A DNA stretch of 64,000 nucleotides from positions 248,001 to 312,000 of the forward strand of contig OZ244968.1 in NCBI GenBank assembly GCA_965222645.1. The letters are read 5' to 3'. Shown here piece after piece: positions 9,378 through 18,697 of the stretch. Made by a program: the position numbers and the translations under genes. Position 1 is the stretch's first letter. The number at the start of each line of letters is the position of its first letter. Below the pieces are notes generated by a model. The model did not search any database. It was not told the DNA's origin and worked only from the letters and a program-made list of their open reading frames with translations. Source of the DNA: JABDMH01 sp965222645 (lineage in GTDB: Bacteria; Bacteroidota; Bacteroidia; Chitinophagales; Saprospiraceae).

Positions 9378-10126
9378 TTATGCTGAATTAATTCACAAGC
9401 ATAATTGTATAGTCTGGTATCGTAAAGATTTTGCTCTCGGAGGACACTTCTTATATCATCTGTGATAAGTTCATAATTTTTTTCTGTATTTTCATTTAGC
9501 TTAGTTGCTTCCAATTCTCTATCTAAGCCCAAGAATCTACTTAACATCGAAAGCGAACCGTTAACATCATCAAGAGTTCCAATGAAATCCATTCCGCTTA
9601 AATTATCTATAGCTTTGGTGAAGCTGGTTTCTGTTATCCTTTCTCTAAAAGAAATAGGGGCAAAGTATCTAGTTTGGAGATTATTAATATTGGGCCAATA
9701 GTTCTGATTGTTGATAATTTCCTCAACGGTCATATTCCGTAGGCTGGGTGAGTGGCTTTTCCCATGAAAAACATGAGAAATCACGCGCTGGATAGGATCC
9801 CTTAGAAAAGTAAAAGTTTTAATCTCTTTATCATCAAATTTGAGATGACTCATATCCGAAAATCTATAATGACCGGCAACCAACTGAATGACTAACATTC
9901 TTTCTTCATCACTACGGATATCTTCTATTGGAGGATAATAACCATTGTTTTGCCTAATTTGTTGCAAGTTTGGAAAAATCATCTTTTGAGGAAAGAGACC
10001 ATATAATGCATGCCTGATCATGGTGCCCCCTGTCTTGGGAATATGGAGGAAAAAATACCGGGTGTGTTCACTCAATTTCATGTTATTCACTTTATCCAAC
10101 AGCTTCGTTGTATCTGATAAATCCAT
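9362..10126 (-). CDS. Sulfotransferase family protein
   Basis: Predicted cytoplasmic or membrane-associated sulfotransferase (Sulfotransfer_2-like), which moves sulfate from PAPS to a hydroxyl, here probably a sugar of a surface glycan. The 5'-phosphosulfate loop is HIPKTGGT (about 28-35) and the 3'-phosphate site is FLRDPIQRVISH (about 107-118). Two starts are possible: 10126, overlapping the upstream methyltransferase by 35 bp, or MKLSEHTRYFF at 10081, which sits 11 bp after that gene's stop and gives the usual short lead to the HIPKTGG loop. It is the last gene of a minus-strand chain of glycan genes. Its final codons lie in the terminator stem. The acceptor is unknown. Confidence 0.85.
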   Translation of the reverse strand: MDLSDTTKLLDKVNNMKLSEHTRYFFLHIPKTGGTMIRHALYGLFPQKMIFPNLQQIRQNNGYYPPIEDIRSDEERMLVIQLVAGHYRFSDMSHLKFDDKEIKTFTFLRDPIQRVISHVFHGKSHSPSLRNMTVEEIINNQNYWPNINNLQTRYFAPISFRERITETSFTKAIDNLSGMDFIGTLDDVNGSLSMLSRFLGLDRELEATKLNENTEKNYELITDDIRSVLREQNLYDTRLYNYACELIQHKKSHQ

Positions 10127-10730
10127 TTTTCAGTTGATCAAATAATGATTCTGGGAACTGAATTAATCTGCGAGATCTAGTTGCCTCAACTATGATCACA
10201 CTTGGTGAATTGTCGAAAAGGGAGTATCCTCCATGTTCTTCTAGGTTCCGGAGAGACTCATGAGTGCTTTCCCCATAACTACAAAATGAAAGGTTTTCAT
10301 AACCGACATCCTCAAGAAGCTTTTTCAAAAGGAATGGCGAATATAAAAACCTATGGCCCCAACCATAGAAAGCTCTGTTGATTGCGGTTACAGAATCTAT
10401 ATACTCTGCTTCACTCCCCTTGGTTTTACCGAGCATCTTATAGTGAGTTTTTAGAACCCATTCGACATTGGGTGTGGAAATCCTTATTTTACCCCCGACC
10501 TTCAGCGACAAACCAGCATTGTATAGAAAGTTGATTCCGTCTCTTAGGAATAAATGCTCAAGAAAATGCTCAGCGTAAATTACATCAACATTCCGAAAGG
10601 GCCATGATTTCGTCACATCCATTACACGATCAACACTGGGTAGATCTTGAATATCAACATTTATCCATCCCCTCTTAGACTTCGGCCCACAGCCTACATT
10701 TACTTTTATTGTTTCAATATTTTTGCTCAT
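10092..10730 (-). CDS. Class I SAM-dependent methyltransferase
   Basis: A 212-residue enzyme of the type often found in polysaccharide clusters. The SAM-binding motif I is VNVGCGPKSKRGW, followed by an acidic INVDIQDL and the late motif YAEHFLEHL, as in Methyltransf_11-like proteins. It starts in an ATGA overlap with the stop of the upstream gene (10727-11467), a sign of translational coupling. The likely acceptor is a sugar hydroxyl or the end of a glycan chain, inferred only from the neighbours. Confidence 0.8.
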   Translation of the reverse strand: MSKNIETIKVNVGCGPKSKRGWINVDIQDLPSVDRVMDVTKSWPFRNVDVIYAEHFLEHLFLRDGINFLYNAGLSLKVGGKIRISTPNVEWVLKTHYKMLGKTKGSEAEYIDSVTAINRAFYGWGHRFLYSPFLLKKLLEDVGYENLSFCSYGESTHESLRNLEEHGGYSLFDNSPSVIIVEATRSRRLIQFPESLFDQLKNGFIRYNEAVG

Positions 10731-11467
10731 TTAGAATTTCTAAGGATCACAACGTCTTGGTAGTGGGGAGACTTCATACCTGACCAGTGACCAGGTATGA
10801 ACTTTTCCATTTTCATACCTATGGATTCAATAAGATCGAATAAATAGACACGATCGAAGGCAATTGCATGCAAAGGATCTGTAATATTATGATAGTAGAC
10901 TGCATCACTGAGTTTGTGTTGGAAAGATAATCCTTGATCCCGACTATTTACCTTGTCTAGCACTTTAGGGTTAAATGTAAAAAAGGTACATACAGCAATT
11001 CCTTGGGCTGACAATACATTAGCTATTTGATTCAAATAGGCCTCAATGTTTCTTTGATGCATGTGTGTAAAGACAGAAAACACTGCAACAAAATCAACCT
11101 GGTTTTCCATTTCAAACTCAAAGTGATTTGCAAATTGCCCACCCTTGGGATTATACCTGTCATTTTTGATATCGATGTGGTCAAACTTGTAATTACTAAG
11201 TTCCTTAAACTCCTTTTGACACCAACTAATATGCTTAGTTAATATATCAAACCCATAATATCTTCCAGAAAAATCTGGGAAGGACCTATGAAGGGCGTAG
11301 GCCAAACGGCCATAACCACATCCTACGTCGAGCATACTGTGGTGCACACCAAAACCAGAACCAATAAGTAGACTTAAATTACTGTCGCCTATTTCCACAA
11401 ACATCTTGTCTGTTTCATTCATAAAACGAAGTTCCTGAGGAGGAAAAGCCAACCTACTTCTTTCCAT
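10727..11467 (-). CDS. Class I SAM-dependent methyltransferase
   Basis: A 246-residue methyltransferase with motif I MLDVGCGYGRLAYAL, an acidic end to strand 2 (YYGFDIL) and a motif near VDFVAVFSVFTHMHQRN that fits Methyltransf_12/25 folds. It overlaps the end of the large glycosyltransferase by 14 bp and is followed by another methyltransferase in an ATGA overlap, so the three are very probably one operon. Its protein is unrelated in detail to its methyltransferase neighbours, so the two probably act at different positions on the glycan. Confidence 0.8.
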   Translation of the reverse strand: MERSRLAFPPQELRFMNETDKMFVEIGDSNLSLLIGSGFGVHHSMLDVGCGYGRLAYALHRSFPDFSGRYYGFDILTKHISWCQKEFKELSNYKFDHIDIKNDRYNPKGGQFANHFEFEMENQVDFVAVFSVFTHMHQRNIEAYLNQIANVLSAQGIAVCTFFTFNPKVLDKVNSRDQGLSFQHKLSDAVYYHNITDPLHAIAFDRVYLFDLIESIGMKMEKFIPGHWSGMKSPHYQDVVILRNSK

Positions 11468-14400
11468 TTATCAATGCATTTTCATGTAGTTTTCCTACCA
11501 GAGGTGCTAATGTTGTTGTGTTTAACATTGTTTCTACTCTGTTGTCGAACGTATGCATTTCCCGTATGGTTGCAACATTCTCGCGATTCAGTGATGTTTC
11601 AAAGATCTTCTTACGTAAGCAAGAGTCAATTAGTTTATTTAGCTCACCTGAATCACTATATGTTAAGACCTTAAGCTCAGGTATTTCGGATAATCCTGCC
11701 ACTTCATCTGAAATCAAAAGTGCTCCGCAAGCTAGGACATCAAATATGCGATTAGATATGAAACCATGATTTCTCATTGATTCCCAATGATCATTCAGCA
11801 CAACTTTTGCACCGGAGTAATGCCTAGCTAATTCATTATTCGCAATATGTGTTCCTTTAATATACTTTTGTTCAACCAACCCATTCCAGTGCGTCCCATA
11901 AATTGATAAATCGTATTTTGTGGGCAAAACATCCTTAATTATTTTTCGAAAGACTTTCCTTGAATTACCCACAAATAGAAGCTCCGATTCGATTGGCTTT
12001 TCATGGGGATAAAACAGATCAGTAGATGTGCATTGAAGAAGAGGGGTCACTAGCGTATCTAACTTACCTTTCAAGTGTCTAGAATGTACATATGACGCCA
12101 CAAAAATGTGGTCAAAGGAATTGTATTCTGAAAAACTGATTTTTTCAGGATGGCTAATATTCCACATCAGATTAATGTGATGCTTTTTTACGGCGTACTT
12201 GCTTAATCCCCTTAGAACCAGTACAACTTTTGCATCCACATCATATGTACTCGCCCACTCAGGTAATATCTGGATTCTTGCTCTCCAGCCATTTTTGCAA
12301 AATGCCTTTCTGAGCCCAATGGCCAAATGAAAATCGCCCCACTCATTGACAGTTTCCCATTTTGGTGATGGTACCTTTATCACAAGGGATGGTCGAGAAA
12401 CAAAATCTCTTAGTATCTCGATAAACTTCTGAGCTCTGTGATCGTATGTATGATTACTTCTAACAACTTCACTTAACTTTTCTGAGAGCTCAAATCTTTT
12501 TATTGGATGTGAAAGAAAGTAATTAAGTTGATTCGATAATTCTTGTTTACTATCATATGTGGGTAAAAGAGAGTCGAATTGGTCCATTGCCCCTTGCATC
12601 CCATTTGTGATCACGAGTACGCCCATGCCTAACGCGTCATAAACTCTTGAATTAACAGAACCCCAGGGTTTGGTGGTGCGATTCGCATCGTCAATCAATA
12701 CCTTTGTACTAGCATAGACGTCCTTAATTTCTTTATACTCCAAAGGACCTTTATAAATTTTTTCGAACTGTTTGAATCCATACCAGTTATGACCAAAAAT
12801 AGCCCCTTCAAAATCTGGCAATGATGAAGGGTCAAGAAAATCTATAATCTCGCGGTAGTCATTCCAATAACTGCCAGTAAAACAGTAGTCACTTCTATAT
12901 CTGTCTACAACCATCCCTTTTTCAAAGCGCTGAGGATTAGTAGCAAGTGGAAAATAAAACACAGGTACTCCGGACCTCCTTCTGAAAGGAGCAATAGATT
13001 TCTTCGAAGAAGTCAAAATCAAATCAAAATGTTTCAACGCTCTACTATCAATCCATTTTTCAAACCAATTTCTGCACCATGCAACTTTAATTGCTGAGCT
13101 ACTTTCTACACTAGCTTTCAAAGGATCCCAGGAATCCAATAGACTGATAATGATTTGAAACTGAGCAGGGATTGAATTCCAATTATCCCCTTTTCTCTGA
13201 AAAAGTGAAATGTTATATCCTAATTTATCTAAGCTAGCGGAAAAATCCAGAGCCGTAAAGGTGTCTCCTGCTTTGGAAGATGAAGAAGAATCTGTTACCA
13301 ATAGTGCTATGTTAAGTTCATCATTGGTAAATGTTGAATCATTGCACTCAATTACGCTATTCCAATATGATTCCCAGATCATATCACCCCATGTCTTCTT
13401 CAAGACTGAAATGTTATTCAGCCTTCTATCTCTAAGGCTTGATTTAGTGTCTTGTTTCTGGGTTCCGAATTCATAGTGAAATAAATACGACGTACTCACA
13501 CAATAATTCTTCAGATGAATCGCCCCTAACTTTAATCCTAAATCAACATCTTCATAGCCGTATTTATAATCTTCATTAAATCCACCAACATCTTCAAAAT
13601 TCTTGCGACTTATTAATAGACAAGCACCGGTATTAGCAACTACTTCATCTATTTCTCTACTTGACAAATCTGGATATTCCCCTGAGCCCAAATTTATTGG
13701 TCTAATAAAATCACGACTCCATGTAAATTTAATGCCTCGATGTTGAATTTGGAATGACCTTTCGTCTGCGGGTGGATATAGTAGTGTTGCACCCAAACAA
13801 CCAAGTCCTTCTTTGTCCAGTTGTTCATATGCCACTAACAGGTGGCAAAGCCAACCTCTCATTGGTATGACATCATTATTCAAAAACAATAGAAGTTCTC
13901 CAGTGGATTTAGTAACTGCATGATTGTTTGCAACTGCAAAGGATCGATTAATGTCATTTTTTATAATGACAGAATTGCTAAAGTTTACCTCTATAAAAGG
14001 GACTGAATCATCCGTTGAATCATTATCCACAAATATGAGTTCATAATTATGATACAGTGTCTTTTTTGTAAATGTCTCAGCTAATCTTTTCAAATGATTC
14101 TTGCCATTGCGATTCAATATGATTATTGACACCTTGGGATTAATTGCCAGTTCAGGAATGTCACGATCACTTATGGACTTTAAAAAAGATTCTTTGTCAA
14201 AAATTGGCTTGTCTAACAAATTAATCACGTTGGCATTGGCAATTTCAGATGGTCTACCCGCAATCTTATTGTGCAGATTCTGCCTAATCTCATAACTACT
14301 TTCATTCAATAGGGCATTTCTTAGGATTCGAAAATTCATCGGAGTTAAGCTCCTTAAAAATCTACGAGGGTATCGAAGGGCCAACAGAAATATGTCTTTT

Positions 14401-15662
14401 GCAAGTCCCCAATAGCTAATAGTTAAATTTAAACTTGACCAAGTCAATAGTGCCCCCGGCCTGGTCAACCACCACCCCAAACGGAAACTAATTGATTTCC
14501 GCAAGTCCTGATTATCACGCTCCAGATTTGCGATGTGTACGTCCTTTGCCGCCAGATTTGCCCTGGCGTTTTTCTCCTGCTCCTCCTTTTCATTGTAGCG
14601 ACTCAACAAGCTATCGTATTGGTCCTGTAGCTCCCCATGCTTTTTAGTCATTTGGCTATACAGCAAATCCTGATCTGCCAGTTCTGACTCTTTTTGCGAA
14701 AGTGCAGACTGTAGATCCTGAGTCCGTCTTTCCTCTTCTGCCAGTTTTTCATTAGTGGCTTGCAACCCTAGTTTGAGATCAAGTATTTCACCACTCAGTT
14801 TTTCAATACTGACATCGTAGGAATTTAGTTTTTCACCCAGACGCTTGATTTCTTCTTCCTTCTGCTCATCCCTCTCTCTATATTCATTTAACTGGGCTAG
14901 CAAATCATTTTCCATGTCTGTCTTCGATTGATTGATCTTTAATAATTGATCTTCGAGGTCAAATCTCAACATCCGGTTTGAAAAACGCTCTCCACTAGTC
15001 GAGAAAAAATGCTGTGCAATTTCGCCTTCGTGCTCCGTGAGATGCTTCACCGATGAGGCTTGTTTTCCCACAGCCAACACACCCAACCCATGAGAATGTG
15101 TAAAATTATAGTGAGGATATTTTGGTGTTAGCTCTTTCCAAAGTTTGTAAACACCGAAATCACCTTTGCGGACTTCGGTATCATGGAAAAGAATAATGCC
15201 CCGATCACTCATCTTTGGAAACCAGGATTCAAAATCATGACGCACTTCCTCGTATCGATGGCATCCGTCGATGTGTAACAAGTCTACAGAGCCATCCTCA
15301 AAATGCTGAAGAGCTTCGTCAAATGTCATCTTCAGGAGCTGAGAAAAGTTGTCGTATAACTTCTTGTGATAAGCAGCCAGCTTGCTGTACACTGAATCAT
15401 CGTAATGGCCGGCATGATCATCACCGGTCCATGTGTCCACTCCATAACACTTTGTATTGAGGCCCAACATATCTGCGCCCTGACAAAAAGCATTATAGGA
15501 ATTGCCGCTATGTACACCAAGCTCTACAAAGAGCTTGGGTTTATGGACCGACATGATATAGAACGCAAAGGGGATATGACCTACCCACGCGTTAGCCGAC
15601 CAATCCACTGTACGGGGTTCCTCGAAAATAATGGGATCCAGATCAACCAGCGGCTTGCTCAT
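11454..15662 (-). CDS. Multi-domain methyltransferase-glycosyltransferase
   Basis: A 1402-residue fusion. Residues 1-205 are a class I methyltransferase (Methyltransf_24 type: PKLFVELGVHSGNSY, LLHIDGCHRYEEV). About 230-385 is a long coiled coil rich in E, K and Q. About 395-450 is hydrophobic and basic (FRLGWWLTRPG) and may lie on the membrane. About 505-770 is a GT-A family 2 domain (PKVSIIILNRNG; FLNNDV is the likely metal site). Two CgeB/Glyco_trans_1_2-like GT-B modules follow, with NSRVYDALGMGVLVIT (about 1000) and NRIFDVLACGALLIS (about 1300). Such an enzyme could build and cap a repeat of a surface glycan, with the coiled coil acting as a spacer or chain-length ruler; that is inference. 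No frameshift or stop is seen across the whole length. Confidence 0.85.
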   Translation of the reverse strand: MSKPLVDLDPIIFEEPRTVDWSANAWVGHIPFAFYIMSVHKPKLFVELGVHSGNSYNAFCQGADMLGLNTKCYGVDTWTGDDHAGHYDDSVYSKLAAYHKKLYDNFSQLLKMTFDEALQHFEDGSVDLLHIDGCHRYEEVRHDFESWFPKMSDRGIILFHDTEVRKGDFGVYKLWKELTPKYPHYNFTHSHGLGVLAVGKQASSVKHLTEHEGEIAQHFFSTSGERFSNRMLRFDLEDQLLKINQSKTDMENDLLAQLNEYRERDEQKEEEIKRLGEKLNSYDVSIEKLSGEILDLKLGLQATNEKLAEEERRTQDLQSALSQKESELADQDLLYSQMTKKHGELQDQYDSLLSRYNEKEEQEKNARANLAAKDVHIANLERDNQDLRKSISFRLGWWLTRPGALLTWSSLNLTISYWGLAKDIFLLALRYPRRFLRSLTPMNFRILRNALLNESSYEIRQNLHNKIAGRPSEIANANVINLLDKPIFDKESFLKSISDRDIPELAINPKVSIIILNRNGKNHLKRLAETFTKKTLYHNYELIFVDNDSTDDSVPFIEVNFSNSVIIKNDINRSFAVANNHAVTKSTGELLLFLNNDVIPMRGWLCHLLVAYEQLDKEGLGCLGATLLYPPADERSFQIQHRGIKFTWSRDFIRPINLGSGEYPDLSSREIDEVVANTGACLLISRKNFEDVGGFNEDYKYGYEDVDLGLKLGAIHLKNYCVSTSYLFHYEFGTQKQDTKSSLRDRRLNNISVLKKTWGDMIWESYWNSVIECNDSTFTNDELNIALLVTDSSSSSKAGDTFTALDFSASLDKLGYNISLFQRKGDNWNSIPAQFQIIISLLDSWDPLKASVESSSAIKVAWCRNWFEKWIDSRALKHFDLILTSSKKSIAPFRRRSGVPVFYFPLATNPQRFEKGMVVDRYRSDYCFTGSYWNDYREIIDFLDPSSLPDFEGAIFGHNWYGFKQFEKIYKGPLEYKEIKDVYASTKVLIDDANRTTKPWGSVNSRVYDALGMGVLVITNGMQGAMDQFDSLLPTYDSKQELSNQLNYFLSHPIKRFELSEKLSEVVRSNHTYDHRAQKFIEILRDFVSRPSLVIKVPSPKWETVNEWGDFHLAIGLRKAFCKNGWRARIQILPEWASTYDVDAKVVLVLRGLSKYAVKKHHINLMWNISHPEKISFSEYNSFDHIFVASYVHSRHLKGKLDTLVTPLLQCTSTDLFYPHEKPIESELLFVGNSRKVFRKIIKDVLPTKYDLSIYGTHWNGLVEQKYIKGTHIANNELARHYSGAKVVLNDHWESMRNHGFISNRIFDVLACGALLISDEVAGLSEIPELKVLTYSDSGELNKLIDSCLRKKIFETSLNRENVATIREMHTFDNRVETMLNTTTLAPLVGKLHENALINGKK

Positions 15663-15717
15663 CTTTGAAATGATTGAAAATCAAAATATAACAGATTCCG
15701 CATATATATGACTAAAT

Positions 15718-15725
15718 CAAAGATA
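15718..15725 (-). promoter_or_regulatory. Possible promoter -7 box for the glycan operon
   Basis: On the minus strand TATCTTTG matches the Bacteroidota -7 consensus TAnnTTTG, about 55 bp before the start of the 1402-residue protein. No TTG lies at the ideal distance upstream, so the call rests on one element. It would allow transcription of the downstream genes separately from the two methyltransferase genes before it. Confidence 0.4.
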
Positions 15726-15733
15726 GCAATTTA

Positions 15734-16399
15734 TCAACATCCATCGATCGTGATGCCTCCCGTTTTCTCGTGGAAGGAAGGTGAACTCTTATGTTTCTCA
15801 ATCACAAACACACTGTCATAATAGTGTAGTGAGCCTATACATCTGGTAAAGTGGTCAGGTTGAAATCCATCTTCCTTGCTGTGATCCGCATTGATCCGGT
15901 CTATTAGGGACTTACTGTATTCGATAAAACTACTCTCCTTTCCCAGGCCGCCTCCATATCCCGGCCAATAAGATGTGTGGAGATCCTCACATAAATAGAC
16001 GCCTTTGTCTTTGACATGATCGAATAACTCCTCAAACGTCACAATCTGCTGCTGCATGGTGTGCCCTCCATCGTCAATTAAAACATCCAGCCGGGGTACT
16101 TGCTTCTTGACGGACTGCAAAAAGTTACGATCCTCCTGGGAGCCAATAAAAATCTCAAATCCTTCTTCTTTCATCTCCCGGCAAGCCGGATTGATATCGA
16201 CGCCTATGATCCGTGCACCTCTTCCAAAATAATCTCTCCACATCTGCAAGCTTCCTCCATGCGAAACGCCGATCTCCATGACCACCGGGCATTGTTCGCG
16301 AAATTTTGAAAAATGCCGGTCATAGATGTCAAAATAATGAACCCATTTGTGAATGACCCGGCCCTTGTTTTTGTAAAAATACCTTTCGAGATCGTTCAT
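15734..16399 (-). CDS. Class I SAM-dependent methyltransferase (CmcI-like)
   Basis: A 221-residue enzyme, MNDLERYFYKNKGRVIHKW at the start. Motif I is VVMEIGVSHGGSLQMW, the acidic strand-2 end is IIGVDIN, and LIDDGGHTMQQQ is a probable metal or active-site loop, as in the CmcI/MycE-like sugar methyltransferase group. I start at 16399 because this ATG overlaps the stop of the TylF gene (TAATG); a longer frame to 16435 would add 12 residues. Together with TylF next to it, this is a typical pair from clusters that make O-methylated sugars. Confidence 0.8.
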   Translation of the reverse strand: MNDLERYFYKNKGRVIHKWVHYFDIYDRHFSKFREQCPVVMEIGVSHGGSLQMWRDYFGRGARIIGVDINPACREMKEEGFEIFIGSQEDRNFLQSVKKQVPRLDVLIDDGGHTMQQQIVTFEELFDHVKDKGVYLCEDLHTSYWPGYGGGLGKESSFIEYSKSLIDRINADHSKEDGFQPDHFTRCIGSLHYYDSVFVIEKHKSSPSFHEKTGGITIDGC

Positions 16400-17241
16400 T
16401 ATCCCAATTTCTTCCGCCAAAAAACTCCTGTCCAATCGATCCTTACGATCTCCTCAGTAATATTATGATTGCGGCGATAGTCTTCGGTCGCTTTTCGACA
16501 AGCTGGAATAGCACCGTAATCATCCACGATCAGATAGCCCCCTCCTGAAAGTTTGGGATAGAGATTTTCCAGAGCAACTATGGTTGATTCGTACATATCG
16601 CCGTCCAGTCTTAAAAGTGCCAGTTGCTCTACCGGTGCCTGATGCAATGTGTCTGAAAACCATCCCTCAATAAATCGAACACGGTCATCCAGTAGGTCGT
16701 ACTTTTCAAAATTCTGCTTAACGGTTTCCAGCGAAATGGCAAGGCGCTCTTGAGTATAATGCTGATCTCCAAGGTCCTCAGGAAATTCTTCAACTTTCGG
16801 TTTAGGAAGTCCCTGGAATGAATCAGCTAGCCAAACATTTCTTCCGGTATCATTATATGCCGCCAAAACAGCTTTCATAAAAATGCAGGCACCACCACGC
16901 CATACACCCGTCTCCATAAAGTCACCAGGGATGTTATCTGCAAGGATCTGATCAATGCAAAACTCAAGATTTTCCATCCGTTTAAGACCGATCATTGAGT
17001 CCGCAAAAATGGGCCAGTCCCGGCCGTTGATTCTTTGATCCCGGTTATGTTCTACTTTCTTGCATACCGAGAGATGTGGTGGAAGCTCCGAAGTGAGGGC
17101 CTGCATTGTTGTTTTCATTCGACTAATCTCCGGGGCAGCTAGTGGGCGGTATTCTACAGAAGGTAAGCGATGGAGATCTATCAATACCTTCTTCATCAAA
17201 TCGACATAGCGCTGGTCTTTTATCAAATCTAACTTGATCAT
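16399..17241 (-). CDS. TylF/MycF-family O-methyltransferase
   Basis: A 280-residue member of the macrocin-O-methyltransferase family, which methylates sugar hydroxyls with SAM and a divalent metal. Visible marks are GDFMETGVWRGGACIFM (SAM site), ADSFQGLPKP and LRLDGDMYESTIVALE with VDDYGAIPACR (metal and catalytic loop). It is the first gene of the minus-strand chain; 138 bp separate it from the hypothetical gene upstream. In bacteria with surface polysaccharides this family usually modifies the glycan rather than a macrolide, and I expect that here. Confidence 0.85.
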   Translation of the reverse strand: MIKLDLIKDQRYVDLMKKVLIDLHRLPSVEYRPLAAPEISRMKTTMQALTSELPPHLSVCKKVEHNRDQRINGRDWPIFADSMIGLKRMENLEFCIDQILADNIPGDFMETGVWRGGACIFMKAVLAAYNDTGRNVWLADSFQGLPKPKVEEFPEDLGDQHYTQERLAISLETVKQNFEKYDLLDDRVRFIEGWFSDTLHQAPVEQLALLRLDGDMYESTIVALENLYPKLSGGGYLIVDDYGAIPACRKATEDYRRNHNITEEIVRIDWTGVFWRKKLG

Positions 17242-17378
17242 GTCTTACCTGTATGCTTGATTTTTAGATAATTTCAGCATCGAGGAACATTTTTTCATGG
17301 TGCATTGCATTAAACTCTAAATTTTTGAAAAAAATTGGCCCGTGAAAAATCAATTACTACGGCTTCCAGACTGTAATT

Positions 17379-18227
17379 CTATTCCTCTATCTTAAACTTA
17401 GTTACCTCAATAGGATACATATAGTCGTCAATAAAGACCCGCAACCCCTTTATGGCAGTAGCCGTGAGTATTTGGTGTTTGATGTAACCACAGTATTCGG
17501 GATACTTTCCTACCAGATTACGATAGTCTTCTGCATATCCTTCGTATTCTAGGGTGAGATCGACACTCTTGAGGTACTGGTCTACAGCGGAAATCACCTC
17601 CTCACATGGAGCTGGCTCCGGCAGAAAAGCAGATTGCACCAACTTTATGTCGTACGATCCATCCTTACGCGAGGTTACCTGAAAAGGTCGAGTTGTTACC
17701 TCGTCTTTTCCGTGAAGAACCTTTATGACAAATGGTCCACGAGGATAATAGGAGTTATCATCATAGGGTACCGTCAATCCCTCGGTCGTTTTGTCTAAGT
17801 TTATCTGATCAAGTATGTAAGGCGGTTGTGCAATGATGATCGAGATCTGACCCGGTTGAGCCGATCTATAGACTATCACGGGCTTCGCATCTTCAAGCTT
17901 GAAAATCAGATCGCGACCAAAATGCCGGGTAACGAAAACAGGCCATCCATTTTCGTCATACGTATTAGAGAAATTAAGGAAAAGAGGAGCAGACTCCTTT
18001 ATCTTATTAAGATCGGCACCTTCTCTCCAAACAGCCGCAAAGTAAAAATCAACACTATTGAAGTGAATGCCCTCAGTTTTTACTCGATGCGGGTCGACCT
18101 CTTTTCCCTCAAACTGGATAATGTACGTATCGGTAGGGAGCACATTTTGACACGACACTGGATTTAAGCCAAACATGGTAGCGATAAAGACCAAACCCCA
18201 AACCAGACTGCAGTACTTAACCTTCAT
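17379..18227 (-). CDS. Hypothetical exported protein
   Basis: A 282-residue protein I do not recognise. It has a signal peptide with a hydrophobic core (LVWGLVFIATMFGL) and a likely cut after VSCQ. The body is mixed and mostly polar with no long hydrophobic stretch, so it is probably periplasmic or surface-exposed. It reads like a beta-rich protein (YIIQFEGKEVDP, GYAEDYRNLVGKYPEYCG) and has a C-terminal acidic end. It lies upstream of the TylF gene in the same direction but with a gap; a link to the glycan genes is unproven. Confidence 0.6.
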   Translation of the reverse strand: MKVKYCSLVWGLVFIATMFGLNPVSCQNVLPTDTYIIQFEGKEVDPHRVKTEGIHFNSVDFYFAAVWREGADLNKIKESAPLFLNFSNTYDENGWPVFVTRHFGRDLIFKLEDAKPVIVYRSAQPGQISIIIAQPPYILDQINLDKTTEGLTVPYDDNSYYPRGPFVIKVLHGKDEVTTRPFQVTSRKDGSYDIKLVQSAFLPEPAPCEEVISAVDQYLKSVDLTLEYEGYAEDYRNLVGKYPEYCGYIKHQILTATAIKGLRVFIDDYMYPIEVTKFKIEE

Positions 18228-18342
18228 GTTCTATGTGTTTTCCGCTCAAAAGCAAGGCATCTTTACTATAGCTAAGAGCGAATACGACCAACACAACTGT
18301 AGGTTCGTACCTTTAAAGTAGTGATTTTCTCCAACATGGAGT

Positions 18343-18503
18343 CCCACAACGGTAAGATCCTCCGGCAATATACTGAGCCATTTTGGATGGGGTTTTCGCT
18401 TGTTCAAGGCAGAGTGATGCCTGAGTATCAGCAGATTGAGCGAATGCAAAGATTGCAAAAAGGCAATTTTTTGATTTGGCGACCTTCTCGGAATAACCCA
18501 AAC
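18343..18503 (-). repeat. Dispersed intergenic repeat, copy 1
   Basis: Read on the minus strand this segment matches the element at 34086-34289: both run TTCCGARAAGGT then CGCCAAATCAAAAA or TGCCAAATCAAAAA, later CTGATACxCAGGCATCA, then CTCATCCAAAA-like text. Translation in one frame gives YSEKVAKSK and DTQAS in both, but the copies differ in length and phase so coding is unlikely. This copy is more degraded and its terminal inverted repeats are hard to see. The rest of 18228-18697 holds nothing I can name. Confidence 0.6.
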
Positions 18504-18697
18504 CATTTACGTCAATTGATGAAGGGCCTCATCATTCCATCTTTCCCCCCATCGACAAAACTCACCTCAGAGGGTAACTGGACACGTTGTCGTTCAAAAA
18601 AAGATTCGCCGCAAGCACCCTGACATTTTGCAAACATAAAAACAAACAACCGTCAGTTTTAGTCCCATCTATTTCAACTTAACATACTCCTATATTT

